From the NCBI GenBank assembly GCA_035505095.1, contig DATJRE010000239.1:1-64000 (forward strand): 64,000 bases of DNA, written 5' to 3'. Below, piece by piece: positions 8,360 through 15,678 of the stretch (position 1 is its first letter; every line of letters starts with the position of its first letter). The DNA is from JOPF133 sp035505095 (GTDB lineage: Bacteria > Acidobacteriota > Terriglobia > Bryobacterales > Bryobacteraceae). The notes beneath the pieces were generated by a model. That model saw only the letters and a list, made by a program, of their open reading frames with translations, was not told the DNA's origin and did no database searches. A program made the position numbers and the translations under genes.

Positions 8360-8713
8360 TCAACGAGTATCGGTCCACTCCCGAATCGCACGCGCATGTG
8401 CATTGATCGCACTTAGGGGTTCGATCATTCTGGCGAGACGGCCGGCATCCGGGTCGAGCAACACTGCAAGCTGGCCGTTTATCCGCCTGAGTTTCTCGTC
8501 AATGTTCATCAGTGCTCGCAGAATGCCGAACCCTATGCCAAGCATAAGAGCGGCAAAGAGGCGGAAGTCGCTTCTGGACTCGGTTTGCGAAATGCCAAGC
8601 CACTCTAATACCGGCTTCAGCCCAATATAGAGGCCAACGATAACTGAACCCAAAATGACCACCCAAACTATGATTGGAAAGGCGTTACGCCTCGAACTAT
8701 CCTGGTCAGCCAC
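8360..8713 (-). CDS. small membrane protein
   Basis: 117 residues with two predicted transmembrane helices: FPIIVWVVILGSVIVGLYIG (about 12-31) and LFAALMLGIGFGILRALM (about 52-69). A helical tail follows (NIDEKLRRINGQLAVLLDPD) that could form a coiled coil. No family recognised. It is transcribed opposite to the replication operon and follows the small basic protein at 8726-8926, from which it is separated by 12 bp, so they probably share a promoter. Could be cargo. Confidence 0.6.
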   Translation of the reverse strand: MADQDSSRRNAFPIIVWVVILGSVIVGLYIGLKPVLEWLGISQTESRSDFRLFAALMLGIGFGILRALMNIDEKLRRINGQLAVLLDPDAGRLARMIEPLSAINAHARAIREWTDTR

Positions 8714-8725
8714 AGAATATCTCCT

Positions 8726-8926
8726 TCAGCCTTTGGAGTGCTTCTTTTTCGCCTTGCGCGCGGCAACGGCGGCGGCGGATGCCTTCTTCGCGCGGGCGGA
8801 GCGTTCTTCTGGCGTCATGGTTTCAAGGGAACGCTTCCCACCGATCTTCCCGCCGATCTTTCCGCCCTTCGCGCCTTGCTTGCGGAAGAACTCCAGAACG
8901 TCGGGCGGGAGTTTCTTCTTCGCCAT
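8726..8926 (-). CDS. small basic protein with Lys-Gly-Gly repeats
   Basis: 66 residues, very Lys/Ala-rich. The N-terminus MAKKKLPPDVLEFFRKQG is followed by GGKIGGKIGGK, then a helical stretch TPEERSARAKKASAAAVAAR. Small proteins of this layout are common in soil bacteria and on their mobile elements; function unknown, possibly nucleic-acid binding by charge. The start ATG 8926 lies six bases after a TAAGAT box (8938-8933 on the minus strand), with no good ribosome site, so the mRNA may be leaderless. It faces away from the serine recombinase gene. Confidence 0.65.
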   Translation of the reverse strand: MAKKKLPPDVLEFFRKQGAKGGKIGGKIGGKRSLETMTPEERSARAKKASAAAVAARKAKKKHSKG

Positions 8927-8969
8927 GAACCCATCTTAAAGCGGGTATTAGCTGAGATCAACATTTCTC

Positions 8970-8998
8970 TTTACCTAATAGGGGGTATTAGATATAAT
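8970..8998 (+). promoter_or_regulatory. serine recombinase promoter with operator between -35 and -10
   Basis: TTTACC at 8970-8975, a 17-bp spacer, and a perfect TATAAT at 8993-8998. The spacer contains a perfect inverted repeat CTAATA-GGGGG-TATTAG (8975-8991). A further half site, GGGTATTAG, occurs at 8943-8951. The arrangement predicts repression by a dimer bound between the promoter boxes, plausibly by the recombinase or an element regulator. Transcription would start at about 9005, the first base of the ATG. Confidence 0.7.
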
Positions 8999-9004
8999 CA
9001 AGGC

Positions 9005-9676
9005 ATGAAGGCAATCGGCTACGTCAGAGTGAGCACCGAGAAACAGGCGGACTTGGGCGTTTCGCTCGAAGCACAAACGGAGAAGGTCCGGGCCATGGCA
9101 GTGGTACAAGGCGCGGAGCTGGCGGAAGTCATCATCGACGCGGGCGAGTCGGCAAAGTCCCTGAACCGTCCGGGCATGGAGCGGCTTCTGTCCCTGGTGG
9201 ATGCCGGCGCCGTGGATACGGTGATTATCGCTAAGCTCGATAGGCTCACCCGGAGCGTGAAGGATTTGGCGGAACTGTTGGAGCGGTTTAACCGCCGCGG
9301 CGTGTCCCTGGTGAGCGTGGCTGATGCTCTGGACACACGGAGCGCGGCGGGCAGGCTTGTGCTCAACATCATGGTTTCGGTGAGCCAATGGGAGCGCGAA
9401 GCCATCGGCGAACGGACGCGGGATGCAATGGACCACAAGCGGGCGAACGGTGAGCGGGTGGGGACAGTCCCCTTCGGATACCGCGCCGCGGCGGACGGCT
9501 TACACCTGGAAGCGGACCCGGCGGAACTGGGCATCCTGTCCCGAATGCGGGAACTGAAGGCGGCGGGCCACACCACCCGGCAGATTGCGGCCGAACTGAA
9601 TAGGGAAGGTTTCACCACCCGCCGCGGGACGGCATGGCGGTTTCAGTATGTCGCGGAAGCACTCCGGGCGGCATAG
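9005..9676 (+). CDS. small serine recombinase (resolvase/invertase family)
   Basis: 223 residues from ATG 9005. The catalytic N-terminal domain is complete: IGYVRVSTEKQ with nucleophile Ser10, VIIAKLDRLTRSVKDL carrying the conserved Arg pair, and the long E-helix region WEREAIGERTRDAMDHKRANG. A short C-terminal HTH follows (GHTTRQIAAELNREG). No large recombinase/zinc-ribbon domain is present, so it belongs to the resolvase/invertase size class. It may resolve dimers of the excised element or invert DNA. It has its own promoter, whose -10 box ends six bases before the ATG, and only AAGG as a weak ribosome site. Confidence 0.9.
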   Translation: MKAIGYVRVSTEKQADLGVSLEAQTEKVRAMAVVQGAELAEVIIDAGESAKSLNRPGMERLLSLVDAGAVDTVIIAKLDRLTRSVKDLAELLERFNRRGVSLVSVADALDTRSAAGRLVLNIMVSVSQWEREAIGERTRDAMDHKRANGERVGTVPFGYRAAADGLHLEADPAELGILSRMRELKAAGHTTRQIAAELNREGFTTRRGTAWRFQYVAEALRAA

Positions 9677-9747
9677 GCAGGCGCGGCGGGGTTTTGATGG
9701 TTTTGAAGGCGCGGTACACCGGGGCAACGGCAAGATATGAGGGCGGT

Positions 9748-9906
9748 ATGAAGAAGCGAACGGGCGGGCCGAAGAAGACGGCGCCGAAGAAGGACGAAGA
9801 ATGGTTTCGTCGGAAGGTGGCCGAACTGAAAGCCGAACTGGATAAACTGCCGGCGGAACGGCAAGAGCAATTCAGGCGGGAACTGGAAGAAGGGAAGGAA
9901 CACTGA
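9748..9906 (+). CDS. small charged coiled-coil-like protein
   Basis: 52 residues from ATG 9748 (other in-frame starts exist at 9634 and 9697). The N-terminus is Lys/Gly/Pro-rich, the rest is a highly charged helix: EWFRRKVAELKAELDKL then ERQEQFRRELEEGKEH. It ends 3 bp before the integrase start, so it is probably translated together with the integrase and could be a partner or leader protein for it. No family recognised. Confidence 0.5.
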   Translation: MKKRTGGPKKTAPKKDEEWFRRKVAELKAELDKLPAERQEQFRRELEEGKEH

Positions 9907-9909
9907 GCG

Positions 9910-11169
9910 ATGGCCGTATACAAGCGGGGCAAAGTCTGGTGGTACAAATTCAACTGGAACGGGGCATCGATCCGGGAGAGCACGAAGCAATCGAACAAGC
10001 GGACGGCCGAACAGAAGGAGGCCACACACAAGACCTCACTCGCGAAGGGCGAAGTGGGGCTTCGGGACCGGAAACCAGTGCCCACCCTAAAGGAATTCGC
10101 CGACGGGGACTTCCTCCCGTTCATTGAGGCCCGCTTCCAGAACAAGCCCAATACCCTGGACTACTACCGGAACGGCTTGAAGAGCATAAAGGCCCATGCT
10201 CCACTTTCGGGCTGCACTCTGGACACCATCACCGCGGACAAAATCGGCGCATTCGTGGCGAAGATACGTCAGGATGGTTTAGCCGTCGCCAGCATCAACC
10301 GCCAGTTGGAGGTTTTGCGGCGGCTGCTGAAAGTGGCGATGGAGTGGGGCAAGGTTGAGAAGGCGCTTCCGAAGGTGGAGATGCTGCCCGGTGAGAATCA
10401 TAGGGATCGGGTTCTATCGGGAGAAGAGGAAAACCGCTACCTGGAAGCTGCAACCGCCATCGGCAATGGCATTGAGGAAGCCTATCGGCGCGCATTGGAA
10501 GGCATCCGCGCTACCATGCGCGGCGAACAACCAAGCAAGCCCGAAGACCCGTTTCTACTCCGAGACGCCACCGCTTTGCTGATCGATTGTGGATTGCGGC
10601 CGGATGAGTGTTTCCGGCTTCGTTGGGAACACGTCCGGGACGGAGCGGTCAATGTGCCTTTCGGGAAGACAGAGAACGCGCGGCGGACAATCCCCCTGAC
10701 GCCACGGGCCGCGGCTTTCCTGGAGATGCGGCGGCCCGCGGCGAAGACCGAATGGGTGTTTCCGGCAACTACCAAGAGCGGACACATCGAGAAATCGAGC
10801 CTGAAGAAGCAGCACGCGAAGGCGTGCAAGCTGGCGAAGATTGCGGATTTTGTGCTCTATACCTTCCGGCATACCTGCCTGACGCGGTGGGCGGCTTACA
10901 TGGACCCGTACACACTGGCATACCTCGCAGGGCACAGCGATTTCTCAACCACCCGGCGGTATGTTCACCCGCAAGCACAAACGGTTCTGGACGCCATGGA
11001 GCGGGCGCGAGAGGCGCGGCGTGGGCACAATTCTGGGCACAGTGAGGAAAAACCCGCGAAGGCCACGAACGTTGAGAAGCCCGATAACGAGTTGAATCGA
11101 GTGGATTTAGTTGGTCGGGGCGAGTGGATTCGAACCACCGACCTCCTGGTCCCGAACCAGGCGCTCTAG
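9910..11169 (+). CDS. int: tyrosine recombinase integrase of the tRNA-Pro element
   Basis: 419 residues. An N-terminal arm-type/AP2-like segment (YKRGKVWWYKFNWNGASIR) is followed by a SAM-like core-binding domain (about 60-160) and a catalytic domain with Arg in CGLRPDECFRLRWE, FRHT in VLYTFRHTCLTRW, His in LAGHSDFSTT and nucleophile Tyr in RRYVHPQ. It integrates the element into the 3' half of tRNA-Pro and excises it. The last 18 codons (from GRGEWIRTT) lie inside the attachment core and overlap tRNA-Pro on the other strand, so the terminus depends on the integration state. Confidence 0.95.
   Translation: MAVYKRGKVWWYKFNWNGASIRESTKQSNKRTAEQKEATHKTSLAKGEVGLRDRKPVPTLKEFADGDFLPFIEARFQNKPNTLDYYRNGLKSIKAHAPLSGCTLDTITADKIGAFVAKIRQDGLAVASINRQLEVLRRLLKVAMEWGKVEKALPKVEMLPGENHRDRVLSGEEENRYLEAATAIGNGIEEAYRRALEGIRATMRGEQPSKPEDPFLLRDATALLIDCGLRPDECFRLRWEHVRDGAVNVPFGKTENARRTIPLTPRAAAFLEMRRPAAKTEWVFPATTKSGHIEKSSLKKQHAKACKLAKIADFVLYTFRHTCLTRWAAYMDPYTLAYLAGHSDFSTTRRYVHPQAQTVLDAMERAREARRGHNSGHSEEKPAKATNVEKPDNELNRVDLVGRGEWIRTTDLLVPNQAL
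11111..11159 (+). repeat. attR: right 49-bp copy inside tRNA-Pro
   Basis: Direct repeat of 3653-3701 with one mismatch. It covers the tRNA-Pro CCA end, T arm, variable loop and anticodon stem-loop, and it also encodes the integrase C-terminus. It marks the right boundary of the element; the tRNA 5' half lies beyond it. Confidence 0.88.
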
Positions 11170-11189
11170 CCAGGCTGAGCCACGCCCCG
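11112..11189 (-). tRNA. tRNA-Pro (anticodon CGG)
   Basis: On the minus strand the acceptor arm CGGGGCG pairs with CGCCCCG, the discriminator is A and CCA is encoded. The D arm contains GGCTCAGCCTGGCTAGAGC. The anticodon arm CCTGG-TTCGGGA-CCAGG places CGG at positions 34-36, reading proline codon CCG. The T arm contains GGTTCGAATCC. Length is 78 nt including CCA. It is the integration target of the element to its left; the intact gene shows that integration restored its 3' half. Confidence 0.96.
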
Positions 11190-11266
11190 AAAAGGTTAAC
11201 GCTGCGGCGTCTTCAGTATACCACTTGCGAGCTGCCGCGCGAAAATTCTGATTCGCCGAATGCGCC

Positions 11267-11647
11267 TCACCCTTCCACCGCACTCAGGGATTCCTCCACT
11301 ACACGCAGCAGACTGCCCACCGTGAATGGTTTGGGGAGCAAAGTGAACCCTTTGCGGGTAACGAAACGCTGCACCAGATCGGCATCGTGGAAGCCGGAAA
11401 TGAAGAGCACCTGCAAACCCGGCTGCCTGGCGCGAAGGCGCTCGGCCACCACCGGACCGGTCAAATCCGGCATAATCACGTCGGTCAGCAGCAAATCCAC
11501 CGGCTCGGCGCTGTTCTCGAAGGCGCTCAGCGCGCCCCAGCCGCTTTCCGCGGCAAGCACACGATAACCGGCTTCCCGCAACGTGTGCTCCAGCAGCCTC
11601 AGAACCGCCCGATCATCGTCAACCACGAGTATCGTAGCGCCCGGCAT
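11267..11647 (-). CDS. single-domain response regulator (CheY-like)
   Basis: 126 residues from ATG 11647 (an in-frame ATG at 11656 would add three). It is one receiver domain: acidic pocket VVDDD (10-12), phosphoacceptor Asp56 in LLLTDVIMPD, Thr/Ser switch in VLFISGFHD and Lys in LLPKPF near 107. No output domain is present, so it works by protein contact or in a phosphorelay. A TATAAT box ends seven bases before the ATG, hinting at a leaderless mRNA. It follows the Pal-like gene at a distance of ~115 bp in the same direction, and no partner kinase is adjacent. Confidence 0.88.
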   Translation of the reverse strand: MPGATILVVDDDRAVLRLLEHTLREAGYRVLAAESGWGALSAFENSAEPVDLLLTDVIMPDLTGPVVAERLRARQPGLQVLFISGFHDADLVQRFVTRKGFTLLPKPFTVGSLLRVVEESLSAVEG

Positions 11648-11762
11648 TAAACCCATTATACCGGGCTGCCACGGCGCACATGGAAGGCCCGAAAGGGCCA
11701 AAATGCCACGGCCACAACGGTGGGCGGCGCCCAGCCGCCCACCGGCCTGCCCCCTCGACCGA

Positions 11763-12359
11763 CTAGTTCGACGACGCGTTGGCGACGATATGAATCCGCC
11801 GGTTCTTCTGCCAGCAGCCTTCATCGTGCTCGTCGCACACCGGCTTTTCCTTACCGTAGCTGATGACCGCAAGCTGGCCTGACGGAATGCCCACCTGCAC
11901 CAGGTAATCCTTGGCCGATTCGGCGCGCTTCTCGCCCAGCGCCATGTTGTATTCGGCCGATCCCCGCTCGTCGCAATGCCCTTCAATCGTCAGCTTGTAG
12001 TTCGGATAATCCTTGAGGATATCGCGTAACTCGCTGGAATCGCCCTGCAACGCCTTGACGGCGTCGGGACGCAGGGTGTGCTGGTCGTAATCGAAGTACG
12101 CATCCTCAATCCGCGCCAGGAGTTGATCGATTCTGGCGCGCGTGGCAGCGTCGGGATAGTTCGACTTCGCCGGAGCCGCTTCCGATGGCTGGTTAGCGGC
12201 GCGCTCCATCGATCTGGATGGTGGCGTGCTCGCGGCAGCCTCAGCCGGCCGGGCCGCAGGCGTCGCCGGGGGCGTTGCCGCCACTTTTTTGGAACATCCG
12301 GCCACAACCATCGACAAAGCCGCAACCGCGATCACGGCCACTTCTCGAAAATTCTTCAT
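11763..12359 (-). CDS. pal: peptidoglycan-associated lipoprotein, OmpA-like (Pal family)
   Basis: 198 residues from ATG 12359, chosen because AAAGGAGG lies six bases upstream. The N-terminus is a lipoprotein signal ending in the lipobox VVAGC. A Pro/Ala-rich linker of about 50 residues precedes an OmpA-C domain: YFDYDQHTLRPDA, LTIEGHCDERGSAEYN (the peptidoglycan-binding loop), LGEKRAESAKDYL and RRIHIVA. It should anchor the outer membrane to peptidoglycan as part of the Tol-Pal system, though tol genes are not in the window. Divergent from the histidine kinase at 12468. Confidence 0.93.
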   Translation of the reverse strand: MKNFREVAVIAVAALSMVVAGCSKKVAATPPATPAARPAEAAASTPPSRSMERAANQPSEAAPAKSNYPDAATRARIDQLLARIEDAYFDYDQHTLRPDAVKALQGDSSELRDILKDYPNYKLTIEGHCDERGSAEYNMALGEKRAESAKDYLVQVGIPSGQLAVISYGKEKPVCDEHDEGCWQKNRRIHIVANASSN

Positions 12360-12467
12360 TTCCAACCTCCTTTCTAACTTTTAACTTGTCTCGACCGGCA
12401 AGGCCATCCTGTTCGGACAGGATTTTGAACGGCTTCCCGCTTGTCTACACTAGTAGAGGAGAATACA

Positions 12468-13847
12468 TTGCTGGAATCTGCTCCGCGCAAAGCTTCGGGT
12501 CTTGTGTTGTGGCTGGGCTTTGGCGGTTTGCTGGTCTGCATCCTGGGCGCGGCTACCGGGAGCCTGGTGGTGATGGACCGGGTTCACCAGGACGAGACTC
12601 GCATCCGCAAGGCGTTCGTCACGCGCCTCGACGCGCTCGACCAGATCCGCTCGCAGATCCTTTTGTCGGGCACCTACGTGCGCGATGTCCTGCTCTCCCC
12701 CGATCCTTCGGGCGCCGCAGCCGAGGTTGCCCGCCTGGCCGCTCTGGAACGCGATAGCGGGGCTGCCCTGACCACTTATTCGCATTCGCTCGAAGCCGAA
12801 GAACGCGAACCGTTTCTCGCCCTGCACTCGGAAATCGAGGCTTACTGGAAGATCCTCGACCAGACCATGGCCTGGACGCCCGAGGAGCGCAACCGCTTGC
12901 GCGATTCGTTCTTTTACGACGAACTCATCCCCCGGCGCAATGCCATGCTGCAAATCGCCGATCGCATCGCCATCGCCAACGAGCACGGTCTCAATAGTGC
13001 CGAAGAGCAGATCACGGCTTCCTCGGATGGCCTGCGCCGGTCGTTGATCGCTACTTTCGGCATCACCCTGGCCGGCGGCCTGCTTCTGGCGCTCCTCACG
13101 GTTACCCGCACCTTGCGGCTGGAGCGCGAACTGGAGCGGCGCCTGGAGGAGAACACCCGCGCCCGCGCCGACTTGCAGGAACTCTCCGCTAAGCTGCTCC
13201 GCGCCCAGGAGAACGAGCGCCGCACGCTGGCCCGCGAGCTGCACGACGAGGTGGGCCAATCGTTATCCGCCATTCTCATGGAGACCGAGAACGCCGAGGA
13301 AGCCGCCACCGCCGCCATTATGCGCGATCACCTGGGGGCCATCCGCACGCTGGCCGAGAAGACCGTCAACGAGGTTCGCGACCTAGCGCTGCTCCTGCGC
13401 CCTTCCATGCTGGACGATTTCGGGCTGGTGCCGGCCCTCAACTGGTATGCGCGCGAGATGAGCAAACGCACTGGCTTGAATGTCGTGCTGTCGGCCGACG
13501 AAAACGCGGACGACTTGCCCGACGAGCACAAGACCTGCATCTTTCGCCTGGCGCAGGAGGCCATCAACAACGCGGCCCGCCATGCCAACGCCCGCACCGT
13601 GGAAGTGGACGTGAAGCGAGAGGAGCATTGCGTCCGCTTCTCCGTGCGCGACGATGGCGCCGGCTTCGACACCCGCTTCGTGCGGGGACTTGGACTGCTT
13701 GGGATGGAGGAGCGCGTGCGGCGCTTGGGCGGCCAAATGGAAATCGATTCCCGCCTGGGCCGCGGCACCCGGATCGCCGCCGAATTGCCCATCGAGTTAC
13801 TGGCCCTGAAGAACGGACATGATGCCCATTCGTATATTGCTGGCTGA
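12468..13847 (+). CDS. membrane sensor histidine kinase, NarX/DegS type (HisKA_3)
   Basis: 459 residues. The start is taken as TTG 12468, with GAGGAG six bases upstream; an in-frame TTG at 12441 has no such site. One transmembrane helix lies near residues 10-35 and another near 190-215, enclosing a helical periplasmic four-helix-like sensor. The cytoplasmic part has a coiled-coil linker, then HisKA_3 with ARELHDEVGQSLSA (phospho-His259), and an HATPase domain with AQEAINNAARHANA (N box) and DDGAGFD/GLGLLGM (G boxes). It phosphorylates the response regulator that overlaps its 3' end. The ligand is not apparent. Confidence 0.93.
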   Translation: MLESAPRKASGLVLWLGFGGLLVCILGAATGSLVVMDRVHQDETRIRKAFVTRLDALDQIRSQILLSGTYVRDVLLSPDPSGAAAEVARLAALERDSGAALTTYSHSLEAEEREPFLALHSEIEAYWKILDQTMAWTPEERNRLRDSFFYDELIPRRNAMLQIADRIAIANEHGLNSAEEQITASSDGLRRSLIATFGITLAGGLLLALLTVTRTLRLERELERRLEENTRARADLQELSAKLLRAQENERRTLARELHDEVGQSLSAILMETENAEEAATAAIMRDHLGAIRTLAEKTVNEVRDLALLLRPSMLDDFGLVPALNWYAREMSKRTGLNVVLSADENADDLPDEHKTCIFRLAQEAINNAARHANARTVEVDVKREEHCVRFSVRDDGAGFDTRFVRGLGLLGMEERVRRLGGQMEIDSRLGRGTRIAAELPIELLALKNGHDAHSYIAG

Positions 13848-14469
13848 CGATCACACGGTTGTCCGCGACGGCCTGCGCGCTCTGCTGGAGCGCCAGCCCG
13901 ATATGGCTGTCGTGGGCGAAGCCGCCGATGGCCGCGACAGCGTCCGCCTTGCCGAAGAGCAATCGCCCGACGTGGTGGTGATGGACATCGCCATGCCCAA
14001 TATGAATGGCATTGAGGCCACCCGCCGTATCCTGGCCGCCAACCCGCACACCGCGGTGGTGATTCTGAGCATGCACCAGGACGAGAGCTACGTGCTGCGC
14101 TCGCTGAAGGCCGGCGCCAAAGGCTATCTGCTGAAGGACTCGCTGCGTTCCGACGTGCTGGAGGCGATCCGCTCGGTTTCGCAGGGCCGTTCCTTCCTCA
14201 CCCGCAAAGTCAGCCGCATTATGCAGGAGGATTATGTGCGCCAGATGGAACGGCGCAACCTCGACGACAGCTACGATCTGCTGACCGACCGCGAACGCGA
14301 AGTGCTGCAACTGGTGGCCGAGGGCCGCACCAACAAAGAAGTGGCCAACCTGCTCAATGTCAGCATCACCACCGTTGAAACCCACCGCACCCACATCCTG
14401 CAGAAGCTCGGGCTGCATAGCGTTCCCGAGCTGATTCTGTACGCCGTACGGAAGGGGATTATTTCGTAG
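13819..14469 (+). CDS. NarL/FixJ-type response regulator with LuxR HTH
   Basis: 216 residues; two ATGs at 13819 and 13822, both within the kinase 3' end, an overlap of about 29 bp. Receiver domain with LLADDH (acidic pocket), Asp56 in VVVMDIAMPN, Ser in VVILSMH and Lys in GYLLKDSL. The C-terminal GerE-type HTH is LTDREREVLQLVAEGRTNKE then VSITTVETHRTHILQKLG. Cognate regulator of the kinase just upstream. Its targets are unknown. Confidence 0.95.
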   Translation: MMPIRILLADDHTVVRDGLRALLERQPDMAVVGEAADGRDSVRLAEEQSPDVVVMDIAMPNMNGIEATRRILAANPHTAVVILSMHQDESYVLRSLKAGAKGYLLKDSLRSDVLEAIRSVSQGRSFLTRKVSRIMQEDYVRQMERRNLDDSYDLLTDREREVLQLVAEGRTNKEVANLLNVSITTVETHRTHILQKLGLHSVPELILYAVRKGIIS

Positions 14470-14473
14470 GTGT

Positions 14474-14489
14474 GCAGGCCCACGCCTGC
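14474..14489. terminator. short hairpin between convergent genes
   Basis: GCAGGC-CCAC-GCCTGC, six perfect pairs with a 4-nt loop, lies 5 bp after the response-regulator stop and before the DUF362 gene end on the other strand. No T tract, so it is at best a weak or factor-assisted bidirectional terminator. Confidence 0.4.
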
Positions 14490-14516
14490 CCGTATTCGTC
14501 AGCCCGCGTCCACCAG

Positions 14517-15650
14517 CTAGCTTTGGAACCGGAAGAGGGCCTGCTCGATGGGTACTCCGCGCACGTCGATGCGCTTGAGGTCCGTGGTGCCCACGCCGTG
14601 GCCTTCGGCCAGCATTAGCGTGTTATCGCAGGTTTCGAAGGGCGCCGTGCCCCGCGTGCTGCGCGGGTTGTAGCCCATTACCGCCACAGCCACGGCATCC
14701 GTGCAGACTGGGTTCAAACCGGCGATCAGGACTCCCGGTTTCACCGACCGGATGCCGCGGATCCACGGCCCTTCGCCGCCGGCGATGGTCTCCACGCCAT
14801 CGATGATTTGCAGGTGGATCGGCCGCGCCGCCGACAGATCCGCCACGATGTGCGGCACGCGGTAGCCGGGGTCGTGATTCTGGCCGAAATGCAGCTCCTG
14901 CGGCGCCGATTTGGAGGGTTCCCGCCGGCCTTCATGGCCGACTCGCAAGCGGCCGCTGGTGGGGCTTTCGTTGGGTTCCTGCTCGCCCGCATCGTCGCCG
15001 TAAATCGACGCCGGAATGATTCCGAAGCAGTTTTTCAGCGAAAGCGTCACCCCGCAGGTGGCATGATTTTTCAGCTTGGCCATGCTCACAAACACGTCGG
15101 TATCTTGGTAGGCGTGGTTCAAATCGTAGGCCGGATACATGTACGGGCTGCCTGGCACGGGGAAGCGCGCATACTTCTTGCCCTTGCCCAGCGCGTTGGT
15201 GTTTTCGAATTCCACCAGCCCCACCGGACTGGCGGCCGCCGCCAGCGACCGCACGTTCCAACCCGAGTCCAGCATCACGTCTTCCAGCGGTCCCCCGGTG
15301 GCCCAGGCGCTCTCCACAAAGCGAATGCGCCTGGCGCCGGCGCGGCCCATCAGGTAAGCCGCCGCGCCCACCAGTTTGGGATGGGTGTAGTGCGTGATGG
15401 CCGGCGCCATGCCCTGAAAACGCTGGCTGGGAGCGCCGGTCATATTCAGCTTCACCGTGACGGTTTTGTTCTTCACCACCCGTTCGAGGCCTCCCAACTG
15501 GTCGAACATGGCGGCCAGTTTGGCGGTGACATCCTCGTCGTAAGAGGCGCATTTGGCAATCGACACCGGCGCGGCCGGGGCCTTGGGATTGTCGGCGGCG
15601 TTCACCAGGGGCGCCGCGGCAATCATGGCGATCCATTCTCTGCGAGTCAT
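14517..15650 (-). CDS. DUF362 domain protein, exported
   Basis: 377 residues from ATG 15650, with AGGAGGGG upstream fixing the start. The N-terminus MTRREWIAMIAAAPLVNAA is a twin-arginine-like signal. The body matches DUF362: TVTVKLNMTGAP, ITHYTHPKLVGAA, RIRFVESAW, VFVSMAKLKNHATCGVTLSL then KNCFGIIPASIYG, and the late ADLSAARPIHLQIIDGVE. The family includes proteins of unknown role, some fused to ferredoxins; no iron-sulfur motif is present here. Downstream of, and 28 bp from, the large exported protein gene, so probably the second gene of a two-gene operon. Confidence 0.85.
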   Translation of the reverse strand: MTRREWIAMIAAAPLVNAADNPKAPAAPVSIAKCASYDEDVTAKLAAMFDQLGGLERVVKNKTVTVKLNMTGAPSQRFQGMAPAITHYTHPKLVGAAAYLMGRAGARRIRFVESAWATGGPLEDVMLDSGWNVRSLAAAASPVGLVEFENTNALGKGKKYARFPVPGSPYMYPAYDLNHAYQDTDVFVSMAKLKNHATCGVTLSLKNCFGIIPASIYGDDAGEQEPNESPTSGRLRVGHEGRREPSKSAPQELHFGQNHDPGYRVPHIVADLSAARPIHLQIIDGVETIAGGEGPWIRGIRSVKPGVLIAGLNPVCTDAVAVAVMGYNPRSTRGTAPFETCDNTLMLAEGHGVGTTDLKRIDVRGVPIEQALFRFQS

Positions 15651-15678
15651 GTTGATTCCCCTCCTGATTCGGTCCGGC

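Larger units (their letters stand above)
3653..11159 (+). mobile_element. tRNA-Pro integrative element, about 7.5 kb
   Basis: The element is bounded by 49-bp direct repeats at 3653-3701 and 11111-11159; the right copy is part of an intact tRNA-Pro gene. Inside are an AlpA-like regulator, a primase-helicase, a ribbon-helix-helix-like protein, a small serine recombinase and, next to the tRNA, a tyrosine integrase. No capsid, portal, terminase or conjugation genes are visible, so it is not a complete phage or ICE. It resembles a satellite or small integrative element with its own replication module. Confidence 0.88.

Noticed and set aside
3653..11159. Prophage
   Set aside because: No capsid, portal, terminase, tail or lysis gene is visible; only integration, replication and small unknown genes.
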